DNA of 64,000 bases from Cycas panzhihuaensis (GCA_023213395.1 CM041465.1:54071741-54135740), one strand, 5' to 3'; counted from the stretch's first letter, positions 34,001 through 46,539 are shown. Program-made: numbers and translations. The notes: generated from the sequence alone by a model not told the origin.

Positions 34001-34447
34001 GCCACATATAAAACATCATAAATGACTAGCGATTATAGCAATTGGTTACCTATGTATTTTGGTGGATGGTTACTATTTTATATGGACATTATTGAATTGA
34101 TTGATTAATGATTTGATAAGTTTGTTTTTGCATATTATAGGTGAAAGATATAAAGTTGATGAGGAGAAAAAATTCATATATCATGACAAGTTAAGGGTCA
34201 TGAGTTGTGATTATTTATTTGATTAATTGATAGAATTATAGGTGGTAATCTATGATATGATATGGTTATGATATGATAAAATTTAATTATAGGAGACAAG
34301 TATGATGAAGATAAGTTTAATAGATTAATTTATAGGTGATACAAGTAAAATGAGATATAGATGAGCAAGTGATTTGACATGAAGATACAATATAAAGCCA
34401 TATGATAAAGTCAATTAAAGATGTATAAATGAAACATTAAGGAGGAG
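31023..34447. other. AT-rich region, possibly body of the LTR-E element
   Basis: No gene is recognised. Purine-rich runs occur near 31670. At 34436-34447 ATTAAGGAGGAG precedes the LTR-E start, so the sequence to its left may be the decayed 3' interior of a plus-strand copia, but no RNase H motif could be read. The minus-strand frames at 33668 and 34682 are AT-rich chance frames. Confidence 0.4.
32150..32345. repeat. Foldback, MITE-like
   Basis: The arm CTTAATAAACTATAGTCC (32219-32236) pairs with GACCATAGTTTATTAAG (32258-32274) across a 21-bp loop. Outside these, weaker complementarity (AAAATTATGG-type words) extends the arms to perhaps 60-70 bp. No clear TSD was found. Confidence 0.4.
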
Positions 34448-34653
34448 TGTTAGAATATTTAGTTTTATGAAAATCAATATAATATTTAATTAATAGGTCA
34501 AGTGATCAAATAATCATTAGTAGATATGAAAGGTTTCCCACATATATAGTTTTTGCATTAGCATGATATGAATGGTTGGTATATAAGGTGATAAACTTAT
34601 AAATATATATATATATTAATTTAATAATTAAGATTTAATAGAGAGCGAAGCTT
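34448..34653 (+). repeat. LTR-E, left third
   Basis: Begins TGTTAGAATATTTAG right after the purine run AAGGAGGAG, the usual copia 3' junction. It stops at AGCTT (34649-34653), where copia B inserted. The LTR resumes at 52303 with AGCTCTACTATTCTC. The plus orientation is inferred from the polypurine tract. Confidence 0.6.
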
Positions 34654-34958
34654 TGAAGGAAGGATAGATCTAGGAAATAAATCACTCACATGCACACAAT
34701 GGTAATAGAGAATGAAAAAGAGATGAAAATAAGATATAAGAGTAAAGCTTGGAGGTAAGAATAAATAATGACTGCCTCATTGAGATTTTGCCTTTTGTAA
34801 GGGTGAGTATTAGGGTTAGGATTTTTTTGCCTAATGACATAAACCTGAAATTACATCTAAATGCGCATAAAGCACATTTCACTAAGAGTCTAATGCTAAT
34901 AATATATCCTAAGGTCACTTAATTAATCTACATAAATGACCTTGATACATTAACCTCA
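34654..34958 (-). repeat. 3' LTR of copia B (305 bp)
   Basis: TGAAGGAAGG at the left and TTAACCTCA at the right (minus strand TGAGGTTAATG). Clearly related to 51990-52302 but with many substitutions, so the insertion is old. Confidence 0.85.
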
Positions 34959-34975
34959 GTTAATCCCCCCCTTAA
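34959..34975 (-). promoter_or_regulatory. Polypurine tract of copia B
   Basis: The minus strand reads TAAGGGGGGGATTAAC directly before the LTR start TGAGG. It primes plus-strand synthesis in copia elements. Confidence 0.8.
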
Positions 34976-35989
34976 TGGTAGAAGGTCTTTGAGAAAATCT
35001 ATTCTATTGGATCTTTATTTCGGCCTCATTATTACATTAAAATTTTAAATGACACTTTTATGGAAAAACCCTCATAGGGAATAAAGACCTATGGACTTTC
35101 TAAGATCTGTAGCCCCTTTTATAAATTAAAATGATTAAGGTGGCTCTTGATGTAGCCTAGTAGCTAATTAGTTTAAATGTGCAACTTGATTTGCTAAGTC
35201 TCCATATACTATTTAGTCATCTCTTATGCCCTTTCAGGTTTTCACATGTTCCAATTTTCTAAAATTAATACAGTGCTTATCCTTCTATACCCATATGGGG
35301 TTTTCACAAATATGATAGAGCAAAGACTTACTCTTATTCTTCTGTTCTCATAAAGGGTTTTCACAAATAGAATAGAGTATAATGATCATGTTGCCATCTT
35401 CTTTGATTAATCAAAGATGGAGGTCTTAAGGCTGGGATACCTTTAGAACTATTCAAATATCACCTTTTATAGTAGTTTAGTAAAGATATCAGCTACTTGA
35501 TCTATTGTGGGGTAGTATTCCAGTTAAATTATACCATCATAAAATAGTTCTTTAATCCTATAGATTTTCATTCTTATGTGTTTAGTATGATCATGAAATA
35601 TAAGATTTCTTGCCATGTGGATTATTGATTGATTATCAACATAAAGATTGATAAGACTTGTTTGGATGATATTTAATGTTTTCAATAATTTTCTAACCAT
35701 ATCACCTCCTTGCTGGTCTTAGAACCAGTAATGTATTTAGCTTGGTAGTTGAATTAACAACTATATTCTATCATCTGGATCTCCATAATATTAGCACTGT
35801 TCTAAGAAATATTATATACCTAGACGTAGATCTTCTAATATTTCTATCTCCTATAAAGTCTAAGTCTATATATGCAAAAAGCTTAAATTCATTATTAGGT
35901 TCATATAATAGTCCAAATTTGCTAGTTATCTTTAGGTATTTTATCACTCAAACTACAGCCTACCAATGATTTTACTTAGGATTTTTCAT
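34976..35989 (-). pseudogene. copia B RNase H
   Basis: In mixed frames on the minus strand: SKTSKEVIWLENY and then YVDNQSIIHMARN (35590-35650, the usual DNQSAI..A.NP). HDHTKHIRMK with a Y-I-KELF.DG and a final DQVADIFTKLL near 35480 follow. These are the standard C-terminal copia RNase H signatures. The plus-strand frame 35742-35969 is a shadow. The stretch 34976-35400 is 3' untranslated. Confidence 0.7.
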
Positions 35990-36397
35990 GAATTATACAA
36001 GAATACTGACAAAGTGTGTAATATCTAGCTTTGTATTGGTAGTTTAGATAAAACTACCTACAAGTTTCCTATAGAGTGTTACATTTAACTTCTTAGTATC
36101 ACCATTACCTAAGAGTTTAGTATTAGGGTCTATAAGTAAATCCACCAGTCGAGCATTTTCTAACTAAAACTTGGTTAAAATATCATAGATGTTTTTTTTT
36201 TTTTTTTGGAGAGAATAAAATTTCCATTCTTTTGTATTACTTTAATTCCCAAGTAATATCTCATCGACTAAATTTAAATAATTTGAACATTTTGCCAAGG
36301 TCTTTTTTTAGTTAGCTTATTACTTATTCACTATTACCCATTATTAGTATATCATCCACAAAGATTATAAAATAAGTGACTTCATGCTTTTGGTGCT
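35990..36397 (-). pseudogene. copia B reverse transcriptase, 3' part
   Basis: Near 36335-36380 the minus strand reads TYFIIFVDDILIMGN, the catalytic YVDD-type block. It joins sequence at 46540 once element 2 is removed. A T-run of about 16 bases at 36191-36206 interrupts the coding text. Confidence 0.75.
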
Positions 36398-38934
36398 TGA
36401 AACGCTCTCCACGGGGCAATGATCCAACGCCTAGCGGGAAGGACACAAAACCACAGGGCTAATAGGCTAAAGAACGAGGATCATACCTCACGGGACGTCC
36501 GTGCGCCGGAGCCTTGTGCACGGATCGCAAGGTGCTGGTTGCTTCGGTAGCCGTGCAAGGCGAGACCCTCCTACCCTTCTGGATGGCGGGAAGGGAAAAG
36601 GAAACTACGCCGCTACTTCTCAAGGCAATGAGAAAGCGGCGAAGGGGCAACCAACCAAACGTGTCACGGTAAAATATATGCAAGAGCTAAGGAGGGATCG
36701 GTCACAGGATCTCAAATACCATAATACGCGGGTATAGCAAAGAAATGTACAAGTAAAGTAAATGCAGAGTAAAAGCAAGTACAAACTAAATAGTTATTTC
36801 TTCCCTTTTTCTTATGTTCTTTAACTACTAAAGCAAGTGTAAAGAAAGCGTAAGAGCACGAAAAAAGGGTATGGAAGGTGAGCGGAGAATACCTGGATCC
36901 GGCGGTTGATTTGACGCAGTGTCAGTCCGCAGTTGCGCTTCCTCCGTCGTCCTCCTCGTATGCGACGTCGGTTGCAAGCGGTGATGGGGATCACTTACCT
37001 CCCGAAAGCAAATAAACACTAACTAAACTGAAGCGATAGAAAATAAAGCTCAAAGCGACATAAACAAAAGGGAGAACGTACCAAACAAGCGTCGGCCGTG
37101 AATGGGTCGACCCTATGCGCCTTTGTTCCGAACGCTCCGCAAGCAAATAAGCGAGAATACCTTCCTCTCGAGAGAGAGGCTACGAGATACAAAAAGGTAT
37201 GTATATATGTGCCGCAAGTAAAATAAACTAAGCTAGGAAGATACGGTTAGGCACTAACATGCAATGAAAGGAAAGCGAAGTCACACGACACATATGCAAT
37301 CGACATACACCACCAACGCACCAAAGCGGGATGAGTGTAGCCTCGGGATGGCTAACTCACCCACGAGAGGTCTCCACAGGATATAAGGGAAGCGATGCTA
37401 GCATGTAACAGACGGGTCGTAGCAACGGATAGCCTATACCAAGACGGGTATTCAAACCGACTCTCCAAAGCTTCTCTAGCCCGCTTCCTAAGCAAAAGCG
37501 GAGATAAAGGGGAGAGGATAAGGACGGAACCCTTGGGTAGTAGGGGCAGACTGGGGACGGAACCCCGCCTATCTCCCTCTAACCCTCGTGTAACCCTTTA
37601 TGCTTAGGCTTGCCCAAGAAATGGCGAAAGAGAAGGGTTGGAGGAAAAGGATGGGTTTAGGGGGGCAAGTGAGAAACTAGGCCTAGCCTAGGGCAACACT
37701 CCAATGGGCCACAACCGCTACGGTTATTGGCATCAAATGATCAAGGGAAACTCAAGGAAATACATGCACAAAGAGAGGAAAAGATTTGCAAGTAAGCAAT
37801 GAAGAAATAAGCAAAAAGCACTTAACAAGGGACACCAAATACCTCAATGATGAGAAATGAGAGCATGTAGGTCCTTGGAAGCTTGGTGCAAATGTCCAAC
37901 CAATGCCTATGAGGTGTTGTTGCATGTCCCTTGCAAGAGAATAAGGTAGTGGAACCTCATGCAAGTCAAAAGCTTGGAAATGGCTCCTTGCGATGGTCTT
38001 TCTTGGTGACAAATCCTCTTGAAAGCCTTGAGAATGTATGAAGAGGAAGAGTGCTTAGAGCAGACTCGTGAGGGGCGTGATGGCCTGCAACTCCAAGAAT
38101 AGCGACCCTTTGTACCTCCGATCCACATTTGTAGGAGGATGTCTCTTATCACTGTTTTTATTCTTTGTCTCTTTGTGAAGAAAATGCTCTAGGAAAGTTG
38201 AAAAGTGAGGTGAATCATCAAGCCAATGAATGAAAAAATGGTTTTATGTCTTGAGTGAAGCAGTGAGCGTTGGGGCCCTCGCCCAACTGATTGGGAGCCA
38301 CGCGGTCGCGAAAAATCGCGCCAGCGTCGCGTGGTTTCTCTTTTAAATTTTAAGCGATTAAATCTGCGATAAACTTAGCGATCGCTTAAGTTTATCATGA
38401 GACGACCGGTACCGCCTTGGGAACTCAGATCAAGCTTAATTTACTGCATGATGCAACCGAAACCCAAAAACAGAAAATTAAAGTAAGAAATCGGTCTTTA
38501 AGGTAAAATCATAAGTTAAACTCAAAATACATTAGTCAAGAGCGGTTTTAGGTCATGGGCATGTGCTCAAGCAGTGCAAAAGGACCTAACTAAGGGTTAA
38601 ACCGGAGCTTAGAAAGGGTTTGCAACATAAGCGGCCTATGTAATAAGGACAAACAAGTGGCCGGGAGCGTCCCGAGAGACCATGGAGACGTCGTGGGTGG
38701 TTGTCGCCATACGGGGTGTCGCGTTCACGATGAATGCCCCTACCGTGAGTCGTCATAGGCTAAAAGGTGCCGTTAGGCACATGCACAATGAACAAGCAAT
38801 CAAACGGTGCATATGGACGGGCACATGTCAATCAAACCATTCCCACCATCGCAACGATCATAAGTAAGCAAAGTAAAGGCATATACCGACAAACTGTGTC
38901 GATGTGTCGAAGTCCATTCCCGATGGCCGGAACA
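36398..38934 (-). repeat. 3' LTR of element 2 (2537 bp)
   Basis: On the plus strand TGAAACGCTCTCC at the left and GATGGCCGGAACA at the right. More diverged from element 1's LTRs than those are from each other, so elements 1 and 2 may represent subfamilies. Confidence 0.88.
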
Positions 38935-39728
38935 TCGCCTCGCGCGTGAGCCTCACCGCTTGAGGCGTAATGTGATGGCGAATCTTTGTCAACCAAGAAA
39001 CATGAGTAGCACATGCATATATATATAAACAATAGAGAGCGACGCGTGGTCCAAGGGTGCGGGCAAGTGTCGTGGCGAACAGCGTGGACAAGGGCGGCAG
39101 AGCGAGGACAACGTAGGGGCCGCCACGGCGTCGTCTAATCATCGACCGACAGGCGCAGCGATTACACGGGATGCCCGTTGCCAAGGTGCAACGTGAAGTA
39201 AGAGGGCATCCAACAAAGAGAGCAAGCATATCTAACCGACAGCAACCGGAGACTTGGGCACGGGCTGGCCAGACAAGCCTCCACATGAAATGGTGTGTAT
39301 CATGTATGATAGATGTAGCATGTATGATTTATTTTCGTAAATGGATATTTTTGTATGTTGTAAATGTTTATATGCTGTAAATATTTGTTTGTTTTAGAAA
39401 TGCAAATGTGTAGATATGCAGATTTTTTGTTGTAGATATCTTATTGAAAGTATGCAGGTGTTTCCTTCCATGTATGGCCATATATCTAACAGGAGCACAC
39501 ACATCCACCGTGAGTAGAGGCGATCGAGAGGTGTGAGGTTAGAGGATGGGGCGACATACATGTCCACGAGGGAGCATAGCGGAATGTGCAAAGGAAACGA
39601 CAAGCATGGAAAAGGGGAGTAACGATACTCCACAGCGTCGTCCTAATTTGGGGAGTGCCCAAAATAGGAAGACAGAGGTTCCCAAGAGCTCACGGGAACG
39701 CGGGTTCATGGGGCTGGAAGCGGCGAAG
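38935..39728 (-). other. Non-coding 3' interior of element 2
   Basis: The counterpart of 27690-28518 in element 1, including a simple AT-rich stretch at 39340-39450 with ATGTTTATATGCTGTAAATA-like words. No pol motif. Confidence 0.55.
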
Positions 39729-40150
39729 AAAAATCCACCTTAAATTGCCATTCAACCCGCAGTTAGGAGGAATGGGGACAACCTAAGATGGTAGTTTAGG
39801 CTCGTTTCGGAGCAAGAATCCATCTCAAATTGCCATTCCACCCGTGATTGGGAAGAATGAGAACAATTTGAGATTGTAGTTTAGGCTCGTTTCGGAGCAA
39901 GAATCCATCTCAAATTGCCATTCCACACGTGATTGGGAAGAATGAGAACAATTTGAGATTGTAGTTTAGGCTCGTTTCGGAGCAAGAATCCATCTCAAAT
40001 TGCCATTCCACCCGTGATTGGGAAGAATGAGAACAATTTGAGATTGTAGTTTAGGCTCGTTTCGGAGCAAGAATCCATCTCAAATTGCCATTCCACCCGT
40101 GGTTGGGAGGAATGGGAACAATCTAAAATGGTAGTTTAGGCTCGTTGCGG
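39729..40150 (-). repeat. 85-bp tandem repeat array in element 2
   Basis: The phrase GTAGTTTAGGCTCGTT recurs at 39791, 39876, 39961, 40046 and 40131, an exact period of 85 bp. The three central units are almost identical. The outermost ones are diverged. Each unit also contains a partly self-complementary pair (CATCTCAAATTG and CAATTTGAGATTG). Element 1 has a single unit at about 27600-27690. Confidence 0.92.
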
Positions 40151-40820
40151 AGCATGAAGAGAGGAAGAGGTGTGCGTAGACCCCATAAAGGTAGGGGTAG
40201 TCACACGCAGGGTAGGAGATAGGTGACGAAGAGTAGGGCCGGGTGGCTAGGTCTACCAAGAACTTGCTATGGTCGGAACCAGATGAGTGCAACAGACTTG
40301 GCACACGGACCGCTGCGTGGCAAGGTTGCATCCGAGTAGGAGTGGCTCTAGTCCGAGGGTAAGGATCTAGAACGTGAAGAAGAAGTGCCTCTGAGTGGCT
40401 CGCCGACGTGGGCGCCTACGTGAAACCGCCCGGGGGGGTCGAGAAAGTAAGATAAATGGCTGGTTTAAGACCAGCGGCTCGGGAGCCAATGTAGAATGAG
40501 GAAGAGCGGGAATATCCGATTGAGATATTCCCCAGGTGCTCATGAAACCGTGGTGACACGTCGAGGAGAGGGCCCATAGCCCTCGCCATCCGAATCAAAA
40601 TCACTCATGGCGGCTAAATAACCGTAACCACCCACGCCAATAGGGGCAAACCTAACTAGGTTTGGCTCATGACGTGGCATAGGGCTCGACTGATGAAGGT
40701 CGGTCTCTCAAACAAAGGTCCCACGGAAGGGTAACCTCCTCGGGATCACTATCTTCATCATCGAAAATAGCTGGCAGTTGGATGAGAGGTGTGAGGCGGC
40801 ATTGGCTCACGGCGACAACT
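40151..40820 (-). other. Region between tandem array and protease in element 2
   Basis: Corresponds to 26930-27600 of element 1: an acidic stretch (DDEDSDPEEVT near 40720-40760) and Arg/Ser-rich text. No RT or integrase motif on the minus strand. Confidence 0.5.
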
Positions 40821-41860
40821 TTAACTTGTCCTTCATGGACAAATTTAAGTTGCCCCACGAGTGGAGCAGATCGCCCCATCCGGGTCGAGCCATGGTCGGC
40901 CCAACAAGAGGTTGTACTCTACATCGACATCGAGTACAAAGAACCGGCGAAACGGTTTTCCCTCCTAAGGTGAGGGATAGGGAGGCTGCCCCGGAGGACT
41001 TCGATCCCATCATACCCTTGGCATTTCCAAGGGACAGACTCAAGAGCTACTATGCCTAGCTCCTTGAGCATACGACAGCATAGCGTTAACCGAGGAGCCA
41101 TTATCTACAATGGTCCTCTTTACGATACAATCGAGTGTCAATGGTAATGACGAATGCACGTAAAAGCTTCTCCCGCTTGGGAGATGGGAGATCTGGGATC
41201 AAATGAGATGACAGTGGTCCATGGGAGGTAGCCCCTAGCGCATGGATGGGAGCGTCTTGTTGGCCAAGGGCTTCAAGAAGAAGAGCACGTTGCTCGTGGC
41301 GGCTTCTCAAGGCGTCCATCAAGGACATTCCCGCAATGACGGTATAGAGCTCGTCAAAATAGAAAAGGGTTTACCCTTCCCTGTGGGTTGGGTAAGCGCC
41401 CTTCTAAAGTCGAATCGACCGGGGCGGACGGGAATAGTCTTGGGAGGCGCAGGAATCTCCGGAGGAACGGCTTCCGGAGGAGGATCAAGGTGAGATGTGG
41501 ATGAAGAGGCACCAGCTGCCTCTTTAGCAGCTTGGGACCGGGTTAAGGCATATAACAGAGTGGTCTCAAGCAATTGGACAACCTTCTTTCCCTTGTAGCG
41601 GGACTGCGAAGGTGATGGAGCACGGCGGTCAGGGGAGCGCGAAGGTGTAGGTGACCTTCGCACACCCTTCCCTCTACCATGCGAAGGGCGAGGATCGGGA
41701 GACTTGTCCCGGTTCCGGTTGTTTCTTTGTTGAACATCACGACCACGTTCCCCATGTTTGAGCGGGTCTCTATAAATGGTGATCGAGATTAGGCCTCGGC
41801 GCTCGCACAGGGGGACGAGTCGGCGTGGGTCTTGTGCCCGCAACGCGCATCGTCATGGAA
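40821..41860 (-). pseudogene. Element 2 aspartic protease region
   Basis: The minus strand reads TIVDNGSSVN at about 41080-41110, the protease active-site block. It is preceded by SLMDALRSRHEQRALLLEAL and PVRPGRFDFRRALTQPTG (41319-41500). Downstream SLTLGGK (about 40970-41000) and KFVHEGQVKVVA (near 40830-40860) match element 1. The D-N-G-S-S core is better preserved here than in element 1. Indels break the overall frame. Confidence 0.7.
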
Positions 41861-42079
41861 ACACTCCGTGGATGGAACACCACCTCTTCTCAAGGGAGGA
41901 TCGATCCTCCTTGCTTGAGAAGATCGGGTGTTGCCCTTTGGGGGCATCGCACGAAGTCTGTGAGCAGTCTATGGGAGGTAGGCGATGAAGGAGGTTGGAG
42001 TTTTAACTCCTTCATCGTGGCGCCGAATGAGCGAATGGCGGTAAGGGGATCTAGGGTCCTCTCCGGGTGAGAGGTGGTC

Positions 42080-43570
42080 CTAGCAATGCGAAGGTGTGGT
42101 CTCCTTCGCTGGAAGAGGCGCCTCACGACGTTGCGAGGGCTTGGGAGGTTTCTTGAGTCCCGCTTGGATCTCAATAGCCTCCAAAGCTAAACACCTCGAG
42201 ATGGCGGAGTCGCATGTGGTTGCCCCCATCTTGAGGACTTCCACGTGCACCTCAGGACGAAGTGCGTTGACAAAAAGATCCCTCTTCAACTCCTCAGGCA
42301 ATGTGGCCTTGGTGGAGTGAAGGAGGTCGTGAAAGCGTCGCACAAAGTCATGGTTCATCTCATCGTGACCTTGTTTGAGCGACAAAAGCGCCTTCATTCC
42401 GCTCTCGAATGGGCGCTACGTCAAAATAGTTGACGAACTCGTCCACTAGGCCTTTGGAATGAGGAGATCGAATGGGGAAGGCGGTAGAACCACTTGAGGC
42501 GTCGCCTGCAAGGATCGCGGGAAGAGCTTCATCAAGATGTGGTCGTAGGCCCAATAGTCAATGCACGCCATGGAAAAGCTGCGCACATGCTCGGTTGGGT
42601 CCTGCGACGGAGTCCCATCAAATTTGGGGACTTGGGAGGGTGAGGCGGCAAGTTAGTCCTCAACGCCTCAGCGGACGGGCGTCGACCTATAGTCCACGAA
42701 AGGACGTGTCCTTGCACAGGCTAAGGGATCGACAACCCGTGAAGGAACGGATGGGGGTGTCGGTCCCATCCCTCCTTGAGGAAACACCCCTTGTGGGAAG
42801 GGGGTCTGCGGGTAGATGTTCTGGAAAGGAGGCACGCTCCCTTGTGCTGACGCAGCAGCAGGAGTCGCGCTGGACGTCGGAAACAGGGGGTGAGGGACCG
42901 GGTTTTGCCCATATGGGCCACCCGTAGGTGGCGCGACCCCATATGGGTGCAACGGTCCACTCCATAGAGCAGGAGGTGGTTTCCTTGCCCGCCCCAAGGT
43001 TGTGACGTGTAGCACAGGGGCACGTAAAGAGAAGGACCACCCGGGTTCGGACATACGTAGGAGTGGGTCCTACATGGTGGCGGCGGCGCAGCGGCCTCGA
43101 GGCCTACTAGGGAACGCTGCGCCACGTTCGGTGGTGGCACGTGCGTTTGGTTTGAGCAAGGCATACTAACCCCGAGTTGAGGGAAAGATGCGCTGCGCGC
43201 GGGTCCCGAGGAAGTGGGACCACGACTAGGAACGGCAAAGAACGCAACACCCGCCTTAGAGCCGGGTAGACACGGCATAGGACGTGTGTGCGCGGGCGGA
43301 CGTATCAACCGTCGTAGATGACGTGGGCATGGATGAGGAAGTCGCCACGTTGCGTAGCATCTCCGTTAACCATCTAGGAGGCGGTTGGCGGCGAACTGCT
43401 CGAAAGTACTCGCCAAGCGCCTCGACCGCGTCGGCGGGAGGGGTATCCTCATAGCCGAGGTCGAAGGGACTTCGAAAGTAGGGGATCCCTCAGGGCGCTC
43501 CTCGTAAGGCTCGCCAGTGGAGTGGCGGGTCTCACGAGTAGCCGGATCTTCCGCTGCATGAGTGGAAGGC
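42080..43570 (-). pseudogene. Element 2 gag
   Basis: The minus-strand capsid core is open at 42080-42397: MKALLSLKQGHDEMNHDF, LPEELKRDLFVNALRPEVH, CDSAISRCLALEAIEIQAG. Upstream, after frameshifts, come LPPHPP (42650) and a Pro/Gly/Gln-rich region at 42668-43054 with FPQGGMGPTPP. The N-terminus lies near 43560 (EDPATRETRH). Homologous to 24204-25700. Plus-strand frames such as 42472-42927 are shadows. Confidence 0.82.
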
Positions 43571-43950
43571 TCAAAATCTTCGGGGTGGAAATGGTCATCA
43601 GGGTAATAGATGGAATCCTCACCCTCACGGGTGGATTCCGGAGCAGACGAAGGGAACTCATGAGTTCAGAAGTCATAACATGGTAGGCCCAATCGGACGG
43701 TAACCTTCCATTGCCGAAACGGGGCTCGACGATGGAATGAAACGCGACGATTGGTCTTCTAACAACGGCAAACCCGCAAGCGCGGCGAAGCGTCGCATGC
43801 AACGCCTCGCGGCGTTGTTAGAAAAGCGAAAAGGGAAAGGATGGAAATCACCGCATACCCGTTGGGGGTGGCCCAGCTCAAAACACAAGATGCGAGCCTA
43901 CCTAAAGGCAAGAGCACCAACACGAAGAAGCGGATCTAGCTCCCTTCGGC

Positions 43951-43969
43951 AATCCCGATGGTCGCCAAG
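43951..43969 (-). promoter_or_regulatory. Primer-binding site of element 2
   Basis: On the minus strand TTGGCGACCATCGGGATTG follows the LTR end TTTCA. It differs from element 1's site after TGGCGACCAT, so one or both have decayed. Confidence 0.65.
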
Positions 43970-46539
43970 TGAAACGCTCTCCACGGGCAATGACCCAACG
44001 CCTAGCGAAAGGCATAGAACAATACGCTAAACAGGCTGAATAGCGAGGATCACACCTCGCGGGACGTCCGTCTTGGCCGGAGCGCTGCACGGATCGCAAG
44101 GTGCCTGGTTGCTTCCAGGTAGCCGTGCAAGACGAGGCCTTCCTACCCTTCGAATGGCCGGGAAGGGAAAAAGATCCTCGCGCGTCGCTACTTCTCAAGG
44201 CAACGAGAAGGCGACGAGGGGGGCAACCAACCAAAAGTATCACAGGTTTAGGGTAAAGATGGCCAAGGGGGACCGATCAACGAGTCTCCGAACACTATGG
44301 TATGCGGGGTATAATAAAAAAGTGCGAGTAAAGCAAATGTACAGGAAAAGCAAGCGTAAAGTAAATGATTCCTTCTTTCTCTTTTTCTTATGTTCCTTTA
44401 ACTACTAAAATAAACGCAAGAAACGTAAGAGCACAAAAGAGAGTATGAAAGATCTGTGGAGTACCTGGATCCGGCGTTTGGGCAGAGATGCAGGTTTCCC
44501 TCCACGGTTGCGCTTCCTCCCGCCGTCCTCCTCGTATACGACGTCGGTCGAAGGCGATGAAAGGGGTCCACTTACCTCCCCAAAAAGCAAAAAGCAAGCA
44601 AGGACTAACTGAACTAAGATAACAGAAAGTAAAACTCAATACAGCATAAACGAAGGGAAGCGTACCATGCAAGCGTCGACCGGCAACGGGTCGATCTCCT
44701 GCGCCCCTTCCTCCCAAGTAATCCTGCGAACAACCAAACAGGATACCCTCCTCTCGGGAGAGAGGCTACAAAACACAGAAGTATATATATATATGTGTAT
44801 GCCGTAAATGAAACAGACTAAGCTAGGGAAATATAATCCAGCACTAGTATGCAATGAAAAAAGGAAACGAAGTCACACGACAGCTATGCAACTTTCATAT
44901 ACCACGAATGCACCAAATGGGACTGAGTATAGCCTCGGGATGGCTAACTCACCCACGAGAGGTCTCCACAAGGTATCGGGAAGCGGTACTAGCATGTAAT
45001 AGAACGGTTCGTGTATCAACGGGTAACCTATGCCAAGACGGGTACTCAAACCGACTCTCCAAAGCTTCTCTAGCCCCGTTTCCTAAGCGAGTGCGGGAGA
45101 TAAAGGGGGAGAGGATAAGGGACGGAACCCTTGGGGAGTAGGACGGCAATGGGGGACGGAACCCCGCCTATCCCCCTCAAATCCTCGTGTAACCCTTTAT
45201 GCCGGCTAGCCTAGGAAATGGTGGACGAGAGGAGTTGGAGGAAAAGGATGAGTTTAGGGAAAAGTGAGAAACTGGGCCTAGCCTAGGGTAACACTCCAAT
45301 AGGCCACAATCACTACGGTTTTGTGCATCAAATGACCGAAGGAAACTCAAGGAAATGTATGTGCAAAGGTATGAAAAGATTTGCAAATAAACAATAAAGA
45401 AAACAAGCAAAAAAGAGAGCTAACAAGAGACACTAAATACCTCGAACGGTGAAGAATGAGTGCATGTGGGCACTTGGTAACTTGGGCGGCGGTCCAAGCA
45501 GTGCTATGGGGTGGTGTTGCATGTCCCTTGCAAGAGAATAGGGTGGTAAAGCCTCATGCAAGTTGAGAGCCTGGGGATGGCTCTTTGTAGTGTTTTTTGA
45601 TGAGAAATCCTCTTGAAAAACCTTGGGTGCGTATGAGGAGGAAGAGTGCTTGTATTGGAGCTCGTGAGGCGTGATGGCCCTGCAACTCCAGCTATAGTAG
45701 CCCTTGGTACCTCTGTCCCGCAGTTGTAGAAGGATGCCTCTTGTCAATGCTTCTTGGTCTTTGTCTTTTGTGAAGAAGTGCTCTAGAAAGCTTCAAAAGT
45801 GAAGTGAATAATGATGCCAATGAATGAAAAAATGGTTTTTATGTCTCGAGTGAAGCAAGTGAACGTTGGGGGCCCTCGGGCGCCTCCAACCGTTGGGAGC
45901 CACGCGGCAGATTCGCGAAAAATCGCGGCCACTGTCGCGTGGTTTCTCTTTGTTAAATTTTAAGCGATCGTCTGCACGATAAACTTAGCGGTAGCTAAGT
46001 TATCATGATGCCTTGATGCACCGGTACTCTTGATGCAAGCTTAATTTACATGATGCGGAACCGAAACAAAAACAGAAAATTAAAGTAAGAAATCAGGTCT
46101 TTAAGGTAAAATCATAAGTTAAACTCAAAATACATTAGTCAAGAGCAGTTTTAGGTCATGGGCATGTGCTCAAACGGTGCAAAAAGACCTAACTAAGGGT
46201 TAAAGCATGCTTAGAAGGGGTTTGCAACATGAGCGGCATGCGGTAACATGCATAAGCAGTAGGCAAAGCATCCGAAAGACCATGGAGCGTCGTGGGTGGT
46301 TGTCGACATACGGGGTGTCGCATTCACGATGAATGCCCATTGTGAGTCGTCATAGGCTAAAAGGTGCCGTGAGGCACATGCACAATGAACAAGCAATCAA
46401 ACAGGTGCATATGGACAGGCACATGTCAATCAAACCATTCCCAATTACTGCAACGATCATAAGTAAGCAAAGTAAAGGCATATACACACAAACACGTATG
46501 TCGATGTGTCATAAGTCCATTCCGAATGGCCGGAAGCGA
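43970..46539 (-). repeat. 5' LTR of element 2 (2570 bp)
   Basis: Left boundary TGAAACGCTCTCC at 43970; right boundary GGCCGGAAGCGA at 46539 (terminal CA damaged to CGA). Pairs with 36398-38934. Confidence 0.88.

Larger units (their letters stand above)
36398..46539 (-). mobile_element. Element 2: second full copy of the GC-rich GAG-protease family
   Basis: 10,142 bp, minus strand, inserted in the RT of copia B. The flanking 5-mers are GTGCT (36393-36397) and TTGCT (46540-46544), a one-mismatch TSD. The LTRs are 36398-38934 (3') and 43970-46539 (5'). The interior again has only Gag and protease. It differs from element 1 by its own set of indels and by an 85-bp tandem array, so the two are separate insertions. 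Confidence 0.9.

Noticed and set aside
36191-36206. T-run as a terminator or LINE tail
   Set aside because: It lies inside copia RT text. Similar homopolymers occur at 51719 and 6450 without any associated structure.
40131-40200. CRISPR-like array from the 85-bp repeats
   Set aside because: The repeats are directly adjacent without unique spacers, and the context is a plant retrotransposon.
42472-42927. 151-codon plus-strand frame
   Set aside because: Antisense shadow of element 2 gag, which is recognisable on the minus strand.
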